A stretch of 64,000 nt of DNA from Treponema sp. Marseille-Q4130 (GTDB lineage Bacteria > Spirochaetota > Spirochaetia > Treponematales > Treponemataceae): positions 124,001-188,000 of the forward strand of contig NZ_JACSET010000004.1 in assembly GCF_014334325.1 (NCBI RefSeq). Direction: 5' to 3'. A model generated the notes under the pieces. The model had not been told where the DNA came from. It did not search any database and saw only the letters and a list, made by a program, of their open reading frames with translations. Each line of letters opens with the position of its first letter. Positions within the stretch are counted from its first letter, which is position 1. Positions 43,360 through 51,212 of the stretch are shown here, one piece after another. A program made the position numbers and the translations under genes.

Positions 43360-43680
43360 GTGTATAATAAGATTAGATATAGAATAACAGTAAAAGAAAT
43401 AGAAAAAATACTAAAAGCGGATGGTTGGTATTTTGTAGCATCAAAAGGTTCTGATAATCAACAACCCCGACGCAGAGCATCGGGGTTGTTGTTCTCATAA
43501 GGTCGTTGCAGTCGGCTTTCATACCCTTTATTACGGCGCAGAGCGCCGGGGTATGAAACCCTCCGCACGAATCAATACAAACATACTGTAAAACCCGGAA
43601 AAGTTACGGTACCGAACCATAAAGGAGATATACCAATCGGAACCGTGAAAGCAATTCTAAAGCAGGCAGGATTGAAATAA
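43360..43680 (+). pseudogene. hicA: cassette 4 HicA toxin, split by a small insertion
   Basis: HicA is a small RNA-cleaving toxin. The N-terminal half (RITVKEIEKILKADGWYFV) ends near 43460, and the C-terminal half (HTVKPGKVTVPNHKGDIPIG, TVKAILKQAGLK) restarts at 43570 in the same frame, so removing 114 bp rebuilds a complete HicA, SKGSDNQYKHTV across the join. The insertion contains an in-frame TAA. The His of KHTVKPG, catalytic in HicA, is downstream of the break. hicB follows 20 nt later. The true start is unclear: codon 43360 is an in-frame GTG, with TATAAT at 43363. Confidence 0.85.
43461..43569. mobile_element. 109-bp two-hairpin insertion element in hicA, with 5-bp target duplication
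   Basis: AATCA occurs on both sides (43456-43460 and 43570-43574). The insert holds two hairpins: CAACCCCGA/TCGGGGTTG with loop CGCAGAGCA, and TTTCATACCC/GGGTATGAAA enclosing GGCGC-AGA-GCGCC. Both carry GCAGAGC at the tip. It encodes nothing and has no clear terminal inverted repeats; it looks like a non-autonomous MITE-type element. Confidence 0.75.
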
Positions 43681-43700
43681 GAATATATGGAGGAAATAAA

Positions 43701-44105
43701 ATGAAATTAGCATATCCGGCAATTATAACATATTGTGAAGAAGATAATAGTTATAGTATAGAATTTCCCGACTTGAAAGGCTGTGTTTCCGGAGGATTTT
43801 CTCTTATCGAAGCGATAGAGATGGGAATAGATGCGGCATCAGGATGGATATTAACGGAAATTGAGGAAGGGAATACTGTGCCTAAAGCAAGTGAGCCTAG
43901 AAAAATAAAACTGCCTGATGATAAAAGTTTTATAAATATGCTTATTTTGGATATGGATTCGTACAGTGAAAAATATTCAAGTAAATGCGTGAGAAAAAAT
44001 ATAACACTCCCCAAATGGGTGAATACGCTTGCAGAAAAAAATAATGTGAATTTTTCACAATTATTACAAAATACGATAGTAGAAAAATATGTAGGTGCTA
44101 TGTAA
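43701..44105 (+). CDS. hicB: cassette 4 HicB antitoxin
   Basis: Antitoxin partner of HicA, 134 residues. The N-terminal HicB domain has YPAIITYCEEDNSYSIEFPD and DLKGCVSGGFSLIEAIEMG (about 5-45), a degenerate RNase H-like fold that binds HicA. The C-terminus (about 95-134, NITLPKWVNTLAEKNNVNFS) is a ribbon-helix-helix-like DNA-binding part for autorepression. GGAGG precedes the ATG. It remains intact although hicA is broken, as expected when only the toxin is harmful. Confidence 0.88.
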   Translation: MKLAYPAIITYCEEDNSYSIEFPDLKGCVSGGFSLIEAIEMGIDAASGWILTEIEEGNTVPKASEPRKIKLPDDKSFINMLILDMDSYSEKYSSKCVRKNITLPKWVNTLAEKNNVNFSQLLQNTIVEKYVGAM

Positions 44106-44109
44106 AAAC

Positions 44110-44260
44110 ATCTAACACCCGCTTCAACGCTGACATTTGTTTTGTCACGAAAGTTGCTGGGGGCGGTCGTTGCTAGCGCAGCTCCCTTTTTTGTGCAACT
44201 TTCGCGCCAACTTTGCGCGTTGCGCAAAAACGTTTTTACGGTTTAAAACGCTAATTAGGT
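44110..44260 (+). repeat. attC site 4 (151 bp, R' box altered)
   Basis: ATCTAAC (44110-44116) to ATTAGGT (44254-44260). The long central arm pairs AAAGTTGC with GCAACTTT and similar segments. The first base of the R' box, where strand exchange occurs (G/TT), is A. Confidence 0.75.
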
Positions 44261-44415
44261 GCACGCCTTTCGGCGGGCAAGAAAGAAGATTATTTACACA
44301 TTAAAGATAAATGTGGTAAATATATATCTGTAATAATCGAGAGGAGAAAAGGCCGGAAATGAACATATAAGATTTATATAAATTATCTTCACCATAATAA
44401 TTATAGGAGTTTTAT

Positions 44416-45063
44416 ATGTTCGGTCCTCAACCCAATGAAATACACCCCATGAAGGGCTTTGATCAAGTATGTTTTATTAAGAATATAATTACTAATCCAA
44501 ATATAATCGTTGGTGATTATTCGTATTACGATGATCCGGTAAATTCGGAAAACTTTGAAAATAATGTTCTGTATCATTATCCATTCATTGGAGACAAATT
44601 AATTATTGGAAACTTTTGTGCCATTGCCCGAGATGTTAAGTTTATAATGAATGGTGCAAATCATAAAATGAATTGTTTCACAACATATCCATTTTCAATA
44701 TTTAGAAATGGATGGGAAAAAGTAACACCGGAAATGGAAGATTTACCGATTAAAGGTGATACGGTAATTCAGAATGATGTGTGGATTGGTTATAATTCTT
44801 TAATAATGCCCGGAATAAAGATAGGTAATAGTTCAATAATTGCATCAAATTCTGTTGTAATAAAAGATGTAGAACCATATTCAATCGTTGGAGGAAATCC
44901 TGCAAAATTAATAGGAAAAAGATTTGATAATGAAATTATTGATCTTTTAGAAAGTATAAAATGGTGGGATTGGCCAATAGAAAAAGTAACGACAAATCTC
45001 GAGATACTTACCTCAAATGATGTAAGTAAATTACGAGAAATTAGTGATATGAAAATCACCTGA
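44416..45063 (+). CDS. cassette 5 Vat/CatB-type xenobiotic O-acetyltransferase
   Basis: A 215-residue hexapeptide-repeat acetyltransferase. Family signatures are conserved: VGDYSYYDDP, LYHYPFIGDKLIIGNFCAIA, FIMNGANHKMN with the catalytic His, TYPFSIFRNGWEK, IQNDVWIGYNSLIMPGIKIG and IVGGNPAKLIGKRF, then IKWWDWPIEK. These closely match streptogramin A acetyltransferases (Vat) and the CatB chloramphenicol enzymes. TAGGAG precedes the ATG at 44416. The stop codon TGA lies within attC site 5. Which drug or natural compound it modifies cannot be told from sequence. The 155 bp before it show no gene. Confidence 0.85.
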   Translation: MFGPQPNEIHPMKGFDQVCFIKNIITNPNIIVGDYSYYDDPVNSENFENNVLYHYPFIGDKLIIGNFCAIARDVKFIMNGANHKMNCFTTYPFSIFRNGWEKVTPEMEDLPIKGDTVIQNDVWIGYNSLIMPGIKIGNSSIIASNSVVIKDVEPYSIVGGNPAKLIGKRFDNEIIDLLESIKWWDWPIEKVTTNLEILTSNDVSKLREISDMKIT

Positions 45064-45123
45064 CCCCCGCTTCAACCTGACATTATGGACAAGCTGCAAA
45101 TGCAGGTTAAGCGGTAGTTATAT
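45058..45123 (+). repeat. attC site 5 (66 bp)
   Basis: ACCTGAC (45058-45064, one mismatch from RYYYAAC) to GTTATAT (45117-45123). The inner arms match sites 1 and 3. It overlaps the last codons of the acetyltransferase gene. Confidence 0.8.
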
Positions 45124-45145
45124 TGACCCTTCGGGCACAAAAAGG

Positions 45146-45307
45146 AATGAGCAAACAGCGGAAAATCTTATTAAAATAAAGGATACATTGGATAACGCAG
45201 TTGTCACTACATTTGAAGTGGATGATAAAATTCAAGCAACGCAGATCTTTGCTTTTCAAAATGGCAGAGAAAAAGATTTAACATCCTTAGAAATTATAAA
45301 AGCATAA
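45146..45307 (+). pseudogene. truncated 3' fragment at the end of the cassette array
   Basis: An open stretch of 53 codons with no start (NEQTAENLIKIKDTLDNAVV, then QIFAFQNGREKDLTSLEIIK) follows the last attC and a small hairpin. It looks like the tail of a gene whose 5' end was lost when the array was rearranged. No attC follows, so this marks the end of the integron. Family unknown. Confidence 0.5.
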
Positions 45308-45335
45308 CATACACTTCCATCAATATCTTATGTAT

Positions 45336-45400
45336 TCATACATAATAAGCGATTACCAGGCGAACACCGACACCGTGTCTCTTATCGGCAATAAGTAAAG
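45336..45400 (-). pseudogene. possible remnant of a formylglycine-generating-enzyme (SUMF1) domain
   Basis: Minus-strand codons read LIADKRHGVGVRLVIAYYV then TGA, resembling the C-terminal RxGxGFRLV end of SUMF1 domains common in treponemes. No more of the gene is visible. The rest of 45308-45560 shows nothing I can name. Confidence 0.3.
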
Positions 45401-45560
45401 TCCGGCAATAAATTTTCTTATATTCCCGAATTATACAAATTACCGATTTACAGATAATCCATATTTACAATCGGGGGACTGTACATTCTTTTTGAAAACA
45501 GCTATAGTAATCGAACGGATATAGAAATCAACCGGATATAAAACAGGAAGAGGTTCAATT

Positions 45561-45986
45561 ATGAAACATAATTACCACACAACACTCAGCGAAGCCGGTG
45601 TCAGACCCTCGGTACAGCGCGTCGCGGTTTACTCCTATCTGTGCGAACATCCCGTACATCCGACTGTGGAAACGCTCTACGCTTCCCTGTCGCCCGAATA
45701 TCCGACGCTGTCGAAGACGACCATATACAATACGCTGAAATTATTCGAAGAAAAAAAACTCGTGCATTCTCTCAAAATCGAAGACGACAAACTCCGCTAC
45801 GACGCAGACATACGACCGCACCTCCATTTTAAATGCGAAAAATGCGGCAAAGTGTTCGACGTCTTCGACGACGCGAATATCACCGACTATATGCTCAAAA
45901 GCACGAACGCCCTTCCGGAGGGTTTTGTCATGACAAAGATGCAGACGAATATGTGGGGCATCTGCCGCGACTGCGCAAAGCGCTGA
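45561..45986 (+). CDS. Fur-family transcriptional regulator
   Basis: A 141-residue metal-dependent repressor. The winged helix (SEAGVRPSVQRVAVYSYLCE, then TLSKTTIYNTLKLFEEKKLV, about 10-65) precedes the dimer domain with HLHFKCEKCGKVFDV (about 92-106) and a second CxxC near the end (GICRDCAKR, about 133-141), a structural zinc site. Cys4 sites of this kind are typical of PerR-like and some Fur/Zur proteins, so the sensed signal (peroxide, iron or zinc) is open. GAGG lies before the ATG. Balanced base composition returns here, marking the end of the accessory region. Confidence 0.88.
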   Translation: MKHNYHTTLSEAGVRPSVQRVAVYSYLCEHPVHPTVETLYASLSPEYPTLSKTTIYNTLKLFEEKKLVHSLKIEDDKLRYDADIRPHLHFKCEKCGKVFDVFDDANITDYMLKSTNALPEGFVMTKMQTNMWGICRDCAKR

Positions 45987-46056
45987 ATCGATTTCGCTCA
46001 ATCGTCCGTCGTTTTTTCCCGATATTCTAAAAAGAAATCTATCGGGAGAAAATACG

Positions 46057-48837
46057 ATGATCAAAAAAACACTCGCATACACGGCGGCCTTCGTCCTCTG
46101 CTTTTTCATATTCGGATGCGCGTCGACTCCGAAAGAAACATCCGCCGTCTCATTGATTTTGAACGGTAAAAGCGACGAAGCGAAAAGTCTTTTCCAATCA
46201 AAGTACGATATAAACGAAACCGACGCTTCGGGGAATACGCCGCTCCACGCCGCCGCGATCATTGACGACGCGGATTTGGCGCTCTTTTTATTGATAAAAG
46301 GTGCCGACGACACAAGAGTCAATTTCGAAGGAGATACTCCGCTGCATGCCGCAATCAAAAACGACAGCTTCGGCACAGCCCGCGTTTTTGCGGAAAACGG
46401 AAGCGCTGTCTTCGTGCGCAATGCGGACGGAAAAACGGCATTCGAAGAAGGATTGGAAAAAAGCAATGCCTACGCCGCGGCGTTCATCACGCAAAAAACG
46501 GGAAGCGAGCGCGATACGGACGGAAACACGATCGTCCATTACTGCGTGGGGATGAAAAACGAAGGCGCAGTTCGCGAATGCGTCAAAAAAGGTATCGGCA
46601 TCTCCACACAAAACAATGCGGGAAAAACACCGCTCGACATCGCACTCGAAAATTCCGGCGACGAAAAATCCGTCGCAATCGCAGCGGATTTGATAATGGC
46701 GGGCGCCGAAACGAACGATACGCAATTTTCCTATTTTCAAACGGCAGTTTCGGAGCGGAACTTCGATTACCGCTTCGGCGACGGACAAACGCCGCTCCAC
46801 ATAGCTGCGATACAACATCACAAAAGCATCGCACGCTATCTCCTCGCAAACGGAGCCCGCACATCGGTACAGGACATAACAGGTGCCACACCGCTTCACG
46901 AAGCCGTCCGCTACGGCGATATCGACATCGCAAAGGCACTGCTTGAAAACGGTGCCGATGCAAACGCGGAAGACAATCTCGGAAAAACGCCCGTCATGCT
47001 CATCATACCGGATCGGGAACAGGATGCGATGTACCGCCTCCTCATCGCATACAAAGCCGACGTCGCAAAAAAAGATGCATACGGCGATACAGTGCTGCAC
47101 ACGGCAACGATGGCATCACTCTCCCCCGCCGTCCTCGATCTTCTTGTTGCAGGAGGAGCCGATGTAAACGCACGAAACAAAGACGGCGTGTCGCCGCTTT
47201 TGATAGCCGTGCAAAAACGCAATTTCGACCACGTCAAATTCTATGCCGATCGCGGCGCCGACATCAATTCGGCCGATAAAGCGGGAGACACTCCCCTGTC
47301 GCTCGCGCTCAAAGACGGACAGACGATGCTCGAAATGCTCGTCAATCGAACGAACGCACTTTCACACGATTCGAACGGCAATACGCCGCTCCACACTGCG
47401 ATCATCGATAATGCATCGATCGAGCAGATCCGTTATCTCGTAAGCCTCTCAGGCGACGTCAATGCGCGGAACAGCGACGGCAACAACGCGCTCTACCTCG
47501 CAGTCGAAAGGAACAACAAAGCGATCGGCGAGCTCCTGCTTGCAAAAAACGCGGACATATTTTCAACAAACAACGCCAACGATTCGCCGCTTCATCTTGC
47601 GCTGAAAAAAGGAGGTGACACGCAAGATTGGCTCGTCACGTCGCGTACGATCACTGCGACGGACGGAAGCGGCAACACGGCGCTCCACTACGCAGTCGAA
47701 TGGGGACTGCAGGCGGCGGTCGTGTCGCTCATCGAAAAGGGCGCAAATCCTCAGGCTGAAAACGCAAACGGAGAAACCCCGCTTTTCAGCGCAGTAAAAA
47801 CGAACGATCCCGCTATGATCGCCCTCGTCGTCAAGGGGGGCTCGTCGATAAAAGCCCGCGACCATTTCGGCAGCAGCCCGCTTCACGCGGCAGTCCGCCG
47901 GGATGCGGATGCCTCCGTGCGGGAACTCATACGACTCGGCATTGACGTAAATGCGCAAAACGTCGCCGGAAAATCCGCTCTTTCGGAAGCCGTACTCGCG
48001 GGAAAACTTTCGACGGCGAAAGTATTGATCGATTCCGGAGCCGATATAAACGCAAGCGACAACACGGGACGAACGATCCTCATGGATGCGATCAAAGGAC
48101 AAAACACGGGCGTCATCGCAATGCTGCTTTCAAATAAAGCCAATCCGCAGATCCAGGAAATCAACGGACGAAACGCGTATCACGAAGCGGTGCTGACCGT
48201 AAACCCTGATGTTATCGCGATGCTACGGAATGCAGGAGGCAAAGCGCTCTCCCGCGACAAAAACGCCAACACGCCCTTTTCGCTCGCTTTCGATAAAAGC
48301 GATGACATCGTAAAAACCGTGCTCGGCACCGACAGGACGATAACCGACAGCGACGGCAATACGCCTTTTCACATAATCGTTCAGGCAAAGGGACCCGTAC
48401 GAATTCTTTCCCTGCTTGCCTCTCTCGGCTACCCCTCCGACACGCGGAACGCAGAAGGCATCACGCCGCTCGGCTATGCAGTCGAAAACAACAATGAAAA
48501 CTATGCGCGCATTTTGCTGCAAAACGGCGCAAATCCTTTTTCATCGATCGACAAAAAAGGGCGGAATGCCGCGACGATCGCGCTTTCAAACGGAGACGGC
48601 AAAGTGCTATCCGACATCGTCAAATACGCCGGAACGAAATCGGACATCCAAGGCAATACGCTTCTGCACTATGCGGCGCGAACGGCATCGATCGACACGA
48701 TACGAAAACTCCTCGCATACGGACTCGACGCAAACGCAAAAAACATTTCAGGTGAAACACCGTATATGACGGCTCTCCGCTGGAAGCGAAACGATGCGGC
48801 GGAAGTGCTGAAAGCTGCGGAAAACGCAAAGCGATAG
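46057..48837 (+). CDS. giant ankyrin-repeat lipoprotein
   Basis: A 926-residue lipoprotein: signal with lipobox FGC (residues 1-23, ending FFIFGC). The mature protein is almost entirely ankyrin repeats of about 33 residues, more than 20 by eye, with the DxxGxTPLHxA core repeated (DASGNTPLHAAAIID, DSNGNTPLHTAIID, DGSGNTALHYAVEWG). Repeats in an outer-membrane or periplasmic lipoprotein suggest a protein-binding scaffold. GGGAG precedes the ATG. It is 10 nt upstream of the next gene, which is AT-rich and may be a later arrival. Confidence 0.88.
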   Translation: MIKKTLAYTAAFVLCFFIFGCASTPKETSAVSLILNGKSDEAKSLFQSKYDINETDASGNTPLHAAAIIDDADLALFLLIKGADDTRVNFEGDTPLHAAIKNDSFGTARVFAENGSAVFVRNADGKTAFEEGLEKSNAYAAAFITQKTGSERDTDGNTIVHYCVGMKNEGAVRECVKKGIGISTQNNAGKTPLDIALENSGDEKSVAIAADLIMAGAETNDTQFSYFQTAVSERNFDYRFGDGQTPLHIAAIQHHKSIARYLLANGARTSVQDITGATPLHEAVRYGDIDIAKALLENGADANAEDNLGKTPVMLIIPDREQDAMYRLLIAYKADVAKKDAYGDTVLHTATMASLSPAVLDLLVAGGADVNARNKDGVSPLLIAVQKRNFDHVKFYADRGADINSADKAGDTPLSLALKDGQTMLEMLVNRTNALSHDSNGNTPLHTAIIDNASIEQIRYLVSLSGDVNARNSDGNNALYLAVERNNKAIGELLLAKNADIFSTNNANDSPLHLALKKGGDTQDWLVTSRTITATDGSGNTALHYAVEWGLQAAVVSLIEKGANPQAENANGETPLFSAVKTNDPAMIALVVKGGSSIKARDHFGSSPLHAAVRRDADASVRELIRLGIDVNAQNVAGKSALSEAVLAGKLSTAKVLIDSGADINASDNTGRTILMDAIKGQNTGVIAMLLSNKANPQIQEINGRNAYHEAVLTVNPDVIAMLRNAGGKALSRDKNANTPFSLAFDKSDDIVKTVLGTDRTITDSDGNTPFHIIVQAKGPVRILSLLASLGYPSDTRNAEGITPLGYAVENNNENYARILLQNGANPFSSIDKKGRNAATIALSNGDGKVLSDIVKYAGTKSDIQGNTLLHYAARTASIDTIRKLLAYGLDANAKNISGETPYMTALRWKRNDAAEVLKAAENAKR

Positions 48838-48847
48838 GAAAGTAAAG

Positions 48848-49354
48848 ATGAAAAAAGAATTGCACGATTTTATAACAAAATTGTCTGCGACGACATTGAA
48901 TGTTTCAATGGCAATTCTTATTCTGATGCCGCAGGGATGGGCTGTCATTGCGGCAATACTATCGCTTGAAGTCGCTCTCTTTTATTTTTTTCTAAAACGC
49001 GAATATGAATTTAAAAAATTATTTTGGCGATTAGCGATTTCAAACTTAGTGAGCGGAATATCGGGATTTGTATTGTCATTGTTCTTAAACGGGGGTTGGC
49101 TGGGTGTTTTTTGGTTTCCGTGGGTAGGTTCCCACGAAATACAGTTTATGAGTCCGTTTTTTATTTTATATTTCTTCATTATATTCGCGATAACTTTATT
49201 GATAGAAATACCGGTAAATATACTATTGTTCCGGAAACTCGGGATACATCCCAAACAAACCTTTTTCATTTCTCTGATAGTAAATGCAATAACAAATATC
49301 GGTTGTGCATTCATTATTTATTTGTTCAGTTTTGATATTATAAAAATAGGATGA
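48848..49354 (+). CDS. hypothetical multi-pass membrane protein
   Basis: A 168-residue inner-membrane protein with about four hydrophobic segments (about 15-45, 60-80, 98-125 and 140-163). It lacks charged active-site motifs. GGAAAG lies before the ATG. Markedly AT-richer than the ankyrin gene just upstream, suggesting different origin. No family recognised. Confidence 0.6.
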   Translation: MKKELHDFITKLSATTLNVSMAILILMPQGWAVIAAILSLEVALFYFFLKREYEFKKLFWRLAISNLVSGISGFVLSLFLNGGWLGVFWFPWVGSHEIQFMSPFFILYFFIIFAITLLIEIPVNILLFRKLGIHPKQTFFISLIVNAITNIGCAFIIYLFSFDIIKIG

Positions 49355-49404
49355 CAAAGCCTGTTACAGCTTAAGCGAACGGATATCGCATACAGGATTA
49401 AGAT

Positions 49405-50058
49405 ATGAAAAAAAATTTTTTTGTTTTTGCTGTTTTGATTTTTGCAAGCGTATCTTCTTTTGCGGGAGAAAAAATAAAATGCGTAAAAGAAACGTATACC
49501 TATCCCGAATATAATGGCGGAGTTTATACAAATGAATTTTATTTTATAGAAAACTTTGTCATTCATCCTCTTAATTTTGCAGGCAGAAAATATATTTTGT
49601 TTTATAAAGATGAAGACGATGAGGATTATCATTCGTTCGGAGAATCTTACCCGAAATATCTCGGCGGCGGAATATTTTCGGGAGCAGTTTACGGAGTCGG
49701 AGATCCGCCTGAAAGGTTGAGTAAAAAAACCGAAGAAATTTTATATGACAAAAACGACTTTTATCGTATTTTGGCAAATGAGTTCTACAGATGGTATTTA
49801 AAGAAAGAAGCATTCAGCTCCGATTTTGATTGTTTGGAAGATTTTATCTGCGGTACCATGAAAGTATTTTCAAAAGAAGATTTACGTATTTTGCGGAATA
49901 CGATCTACGCAAAATACGGCTACACTTTCAAATCGAAAGATTTAAATGATATTTTTTCAAAAACCGAATGGTATACGCCGAAAGAATATTTTAATGAAAG
50001 CTCCTTCAGTCATTTGGATGATTGCTTTCTTGAAATTATTAAGCTCTTGGAAAAATGA
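49405..50058 (+). CDS. secreted YARHG-domain protein
   Basis: A 217-residue exported protein: signal MKKNFFVFAVLIFASVSSFA. The C-terminal part (about 150-210) is a YARHG domain: LRILRNTIYAKYGYTFKSKD, then a WY pair and FSHLDDCFLEII. YARHG domains occur in extracellular proteins and may bind cell-wall material. The central 120 residues are of unknown type. AT-rich, and free of overlap with its neighbours. Confidence 0.75.
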   Translation: MKKNFFVFAVLIFASVSSFAGEKIKCVKETYTYPEYNGGVYTNEFYFIENFVIHPLNFAGRKYILFYKDEDDEDYHSFGESYPKYLGGGIFSGAVYGVGDPPERLSKKTEEILYDKNDFYRILANEFYRWYLKKEAFSSDFDCLEDFICGTMKVFSKEDLRILRNTIYAKYGYTFKSKDLNDIFSKTEWYTPKEYFNESSFSHLDDCFLEIIKLLEK

Positions 50059-50153
50059 ATGTGATTTAATATCCAACTGAAAGTAGCTTACACTGAAAGT
50101 AGATTACTCTTGCGATTTTGATAAATACAAAGTATTATTGAAAGAGAAAAAAT

Positions 50154-50480
50154 ATGACAGTTTTTGAAAAACTTTCGAACAATGGAATCGATTTAACGCA
50201 CAAAGATTTGGAATATATAATTTCCAAATATAATGTTAAAGAAATATCCGTATTCGGTTCTTCAATACGAAATGATTTTACAAGCGAAAGCGATGTCGAT
50301 TTTCTTATAGATTTTAGAAATTCCGAAGAAATATCACTTTTTGATATACTGGATATACAAGACTATCTTCAAAATATTACAAAAAGAAATGTTGACATTG
50401 TAGAACCCGCCGGTTTAGTAAACCCCTATAGAAAAGAAGCAATAATGAATTCCAAGGAACCTCTTTATGTTGGAGAATGA
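50154..50480 (+). CDS. mntA: MntA-type minimal nucleotidyltransferase (antitoxin)
   Basis: A 108-residue nucleotidyltransferase. The catalytic GSSIRNDFTSESDVDFLIDF (about residues 34-53) follows the GSx10DxD pattern of the family, where MntA adenylylates its partner HepT and so neutralises it. The gene ends inside hepT (14-nt overlap), the usual arrangement. GAGAAAAA precedes the ATG. Intact, unlike its partner. Confidence 0.88.
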   Translation: MTVFEKLSNNGIDLTHKDLEYIISKYNVKEISVFGSSIRNDFTSESDVDFLIDFRNSEEISLFDILDIQDYLQNITKRNVDIVEPAGLVNPYRKEAIMNSKEPLYVGE

Positions 50481-50801
50481 GCGTGATACAAGCTATATTT
50501 ACGATATATTAAAGTATTCACAAGAAATAGTTGATATTTTGAAAATCATAACAGTTTTGTAAATAATCGTATAAAAAGATTAGCGACTGAAAGATTGATA
50601 CAAATAAGTGGAGAAGCCGCAAATCATCTTTCCAAAGATTTTATGAAAGAGAACCAAGATATTCCTTGGACAAAAATTATTGGATTAAGAAACAAAATCG
50701 TTCATGATTACGGGGAAATATTAACAGATCGAATTTGGCTTATTGCGTCGGAATCAATTCCTAAGTTATTATATCAAATAAAATCGAAAAATTTCATCTA
50801 G
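50467..50801 (+). pseudogene. hepT: HepT-type HEPN toxin, frameshifted
   Basis: HEPN ribonuclease toxin. The first frame reads MLENERDTSYIYDILKYSQE and stops in GAAAAT near 50541-50546; the remainder continues in the -1 frame as RLATERLIQISGEAANHL through IIGLRNKIVHDYGEILTDRI, which holds the RNase motif RNKIVH. Adding one A to the A-run restores the whole family length. The lesion removes the C-terminal catalytic motif, so this copy should be dead, while mntA survives. Confidence 0.85.
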
Positions 50802-50895
50802 TACCTGCGGAAACAGGGTTATTGAGCTGCCCAAGAAAAAGGAGGTACGATAAAAAGCGCCGTCTGAAATATCGCCGTCGCTGGAGTCTAAAGCC

Positions 50896-50920
50896 GAAAA
50901 ACGCCAAAGCGTTTTTCTTT
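50896..50920 (+). terminator. intrinsic terminator after the mntA-hepT pair
   Basis: AAAAACGC-CAAA-GCGTTTTT with a following CTTTT, about 95 nt after the hepT stop. Confidence 0.6.
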
Positions 50921-50934
50921 TATGGGAGACACTC

Positions 50935-51199
50935 GCGATTTCTGTGCATTGCTCGAAATCGCAGCGTTCTTATCTCGAGTTTGCGCGGATGTTTGCAGAA
51001 GACGTGTATACATGGCGTTTTGATAAAAATCGCATGAATACGATACGCTTTATTTTGCAAACTCGACTATTGAACATGTGCGCGTACGCGCACGGCTAAA
51101 AACTTTTTCGGAAATTGATTCGAAGTCCGCGAAAGCGGACACGTAGAATCAGTTCTTTGCAGAACGAACCGAAGGCTCTAATTTCCTGCAAAAGTTTTT
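50935..51199 (+). repeat. diverged structured repeat, copy D
   Basis: Hairpins in series: GCGATTTC/GAAATCGC (50935-50962); TCGAGTTTGC (about 50974) with GCAAACTCGA (about 51057-51066); GTGCGCGTACGCGCAC (about 51078-51093); and a final branched stem AAAAACTTTT (51098-51107) with AAAAGTTTTT (51190-51199), inside which GGAAATT pairs AATTTCC and GTCCGC-GAAA-GCGGAC caps an arm. Order and the TTC/TGC internal loop of the last stem match copies A-C, though sequence identity is low. It leads directly into the gene at 51213. A small basic open frame across it (50822-51037) is not convincing as a gene. Confidence 0.5.
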
Positions 51200-51212
51200 A
51201 TGGGAGTTTTTT

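Noticed and set aside
38832-45123. Regular repeats that could suggest a CRISPR array
   Set aside because: Repeats are 66-151 bp, unequal in spacing (about 0.8-3 kb) and separated by genes; they match attC structure instead.
50822-51037. Small Arg/Lys-rich open frame
   Set aside because: It overlaps a terminator and hairpins of the structured element, and its composition reflects non-coding sequence.
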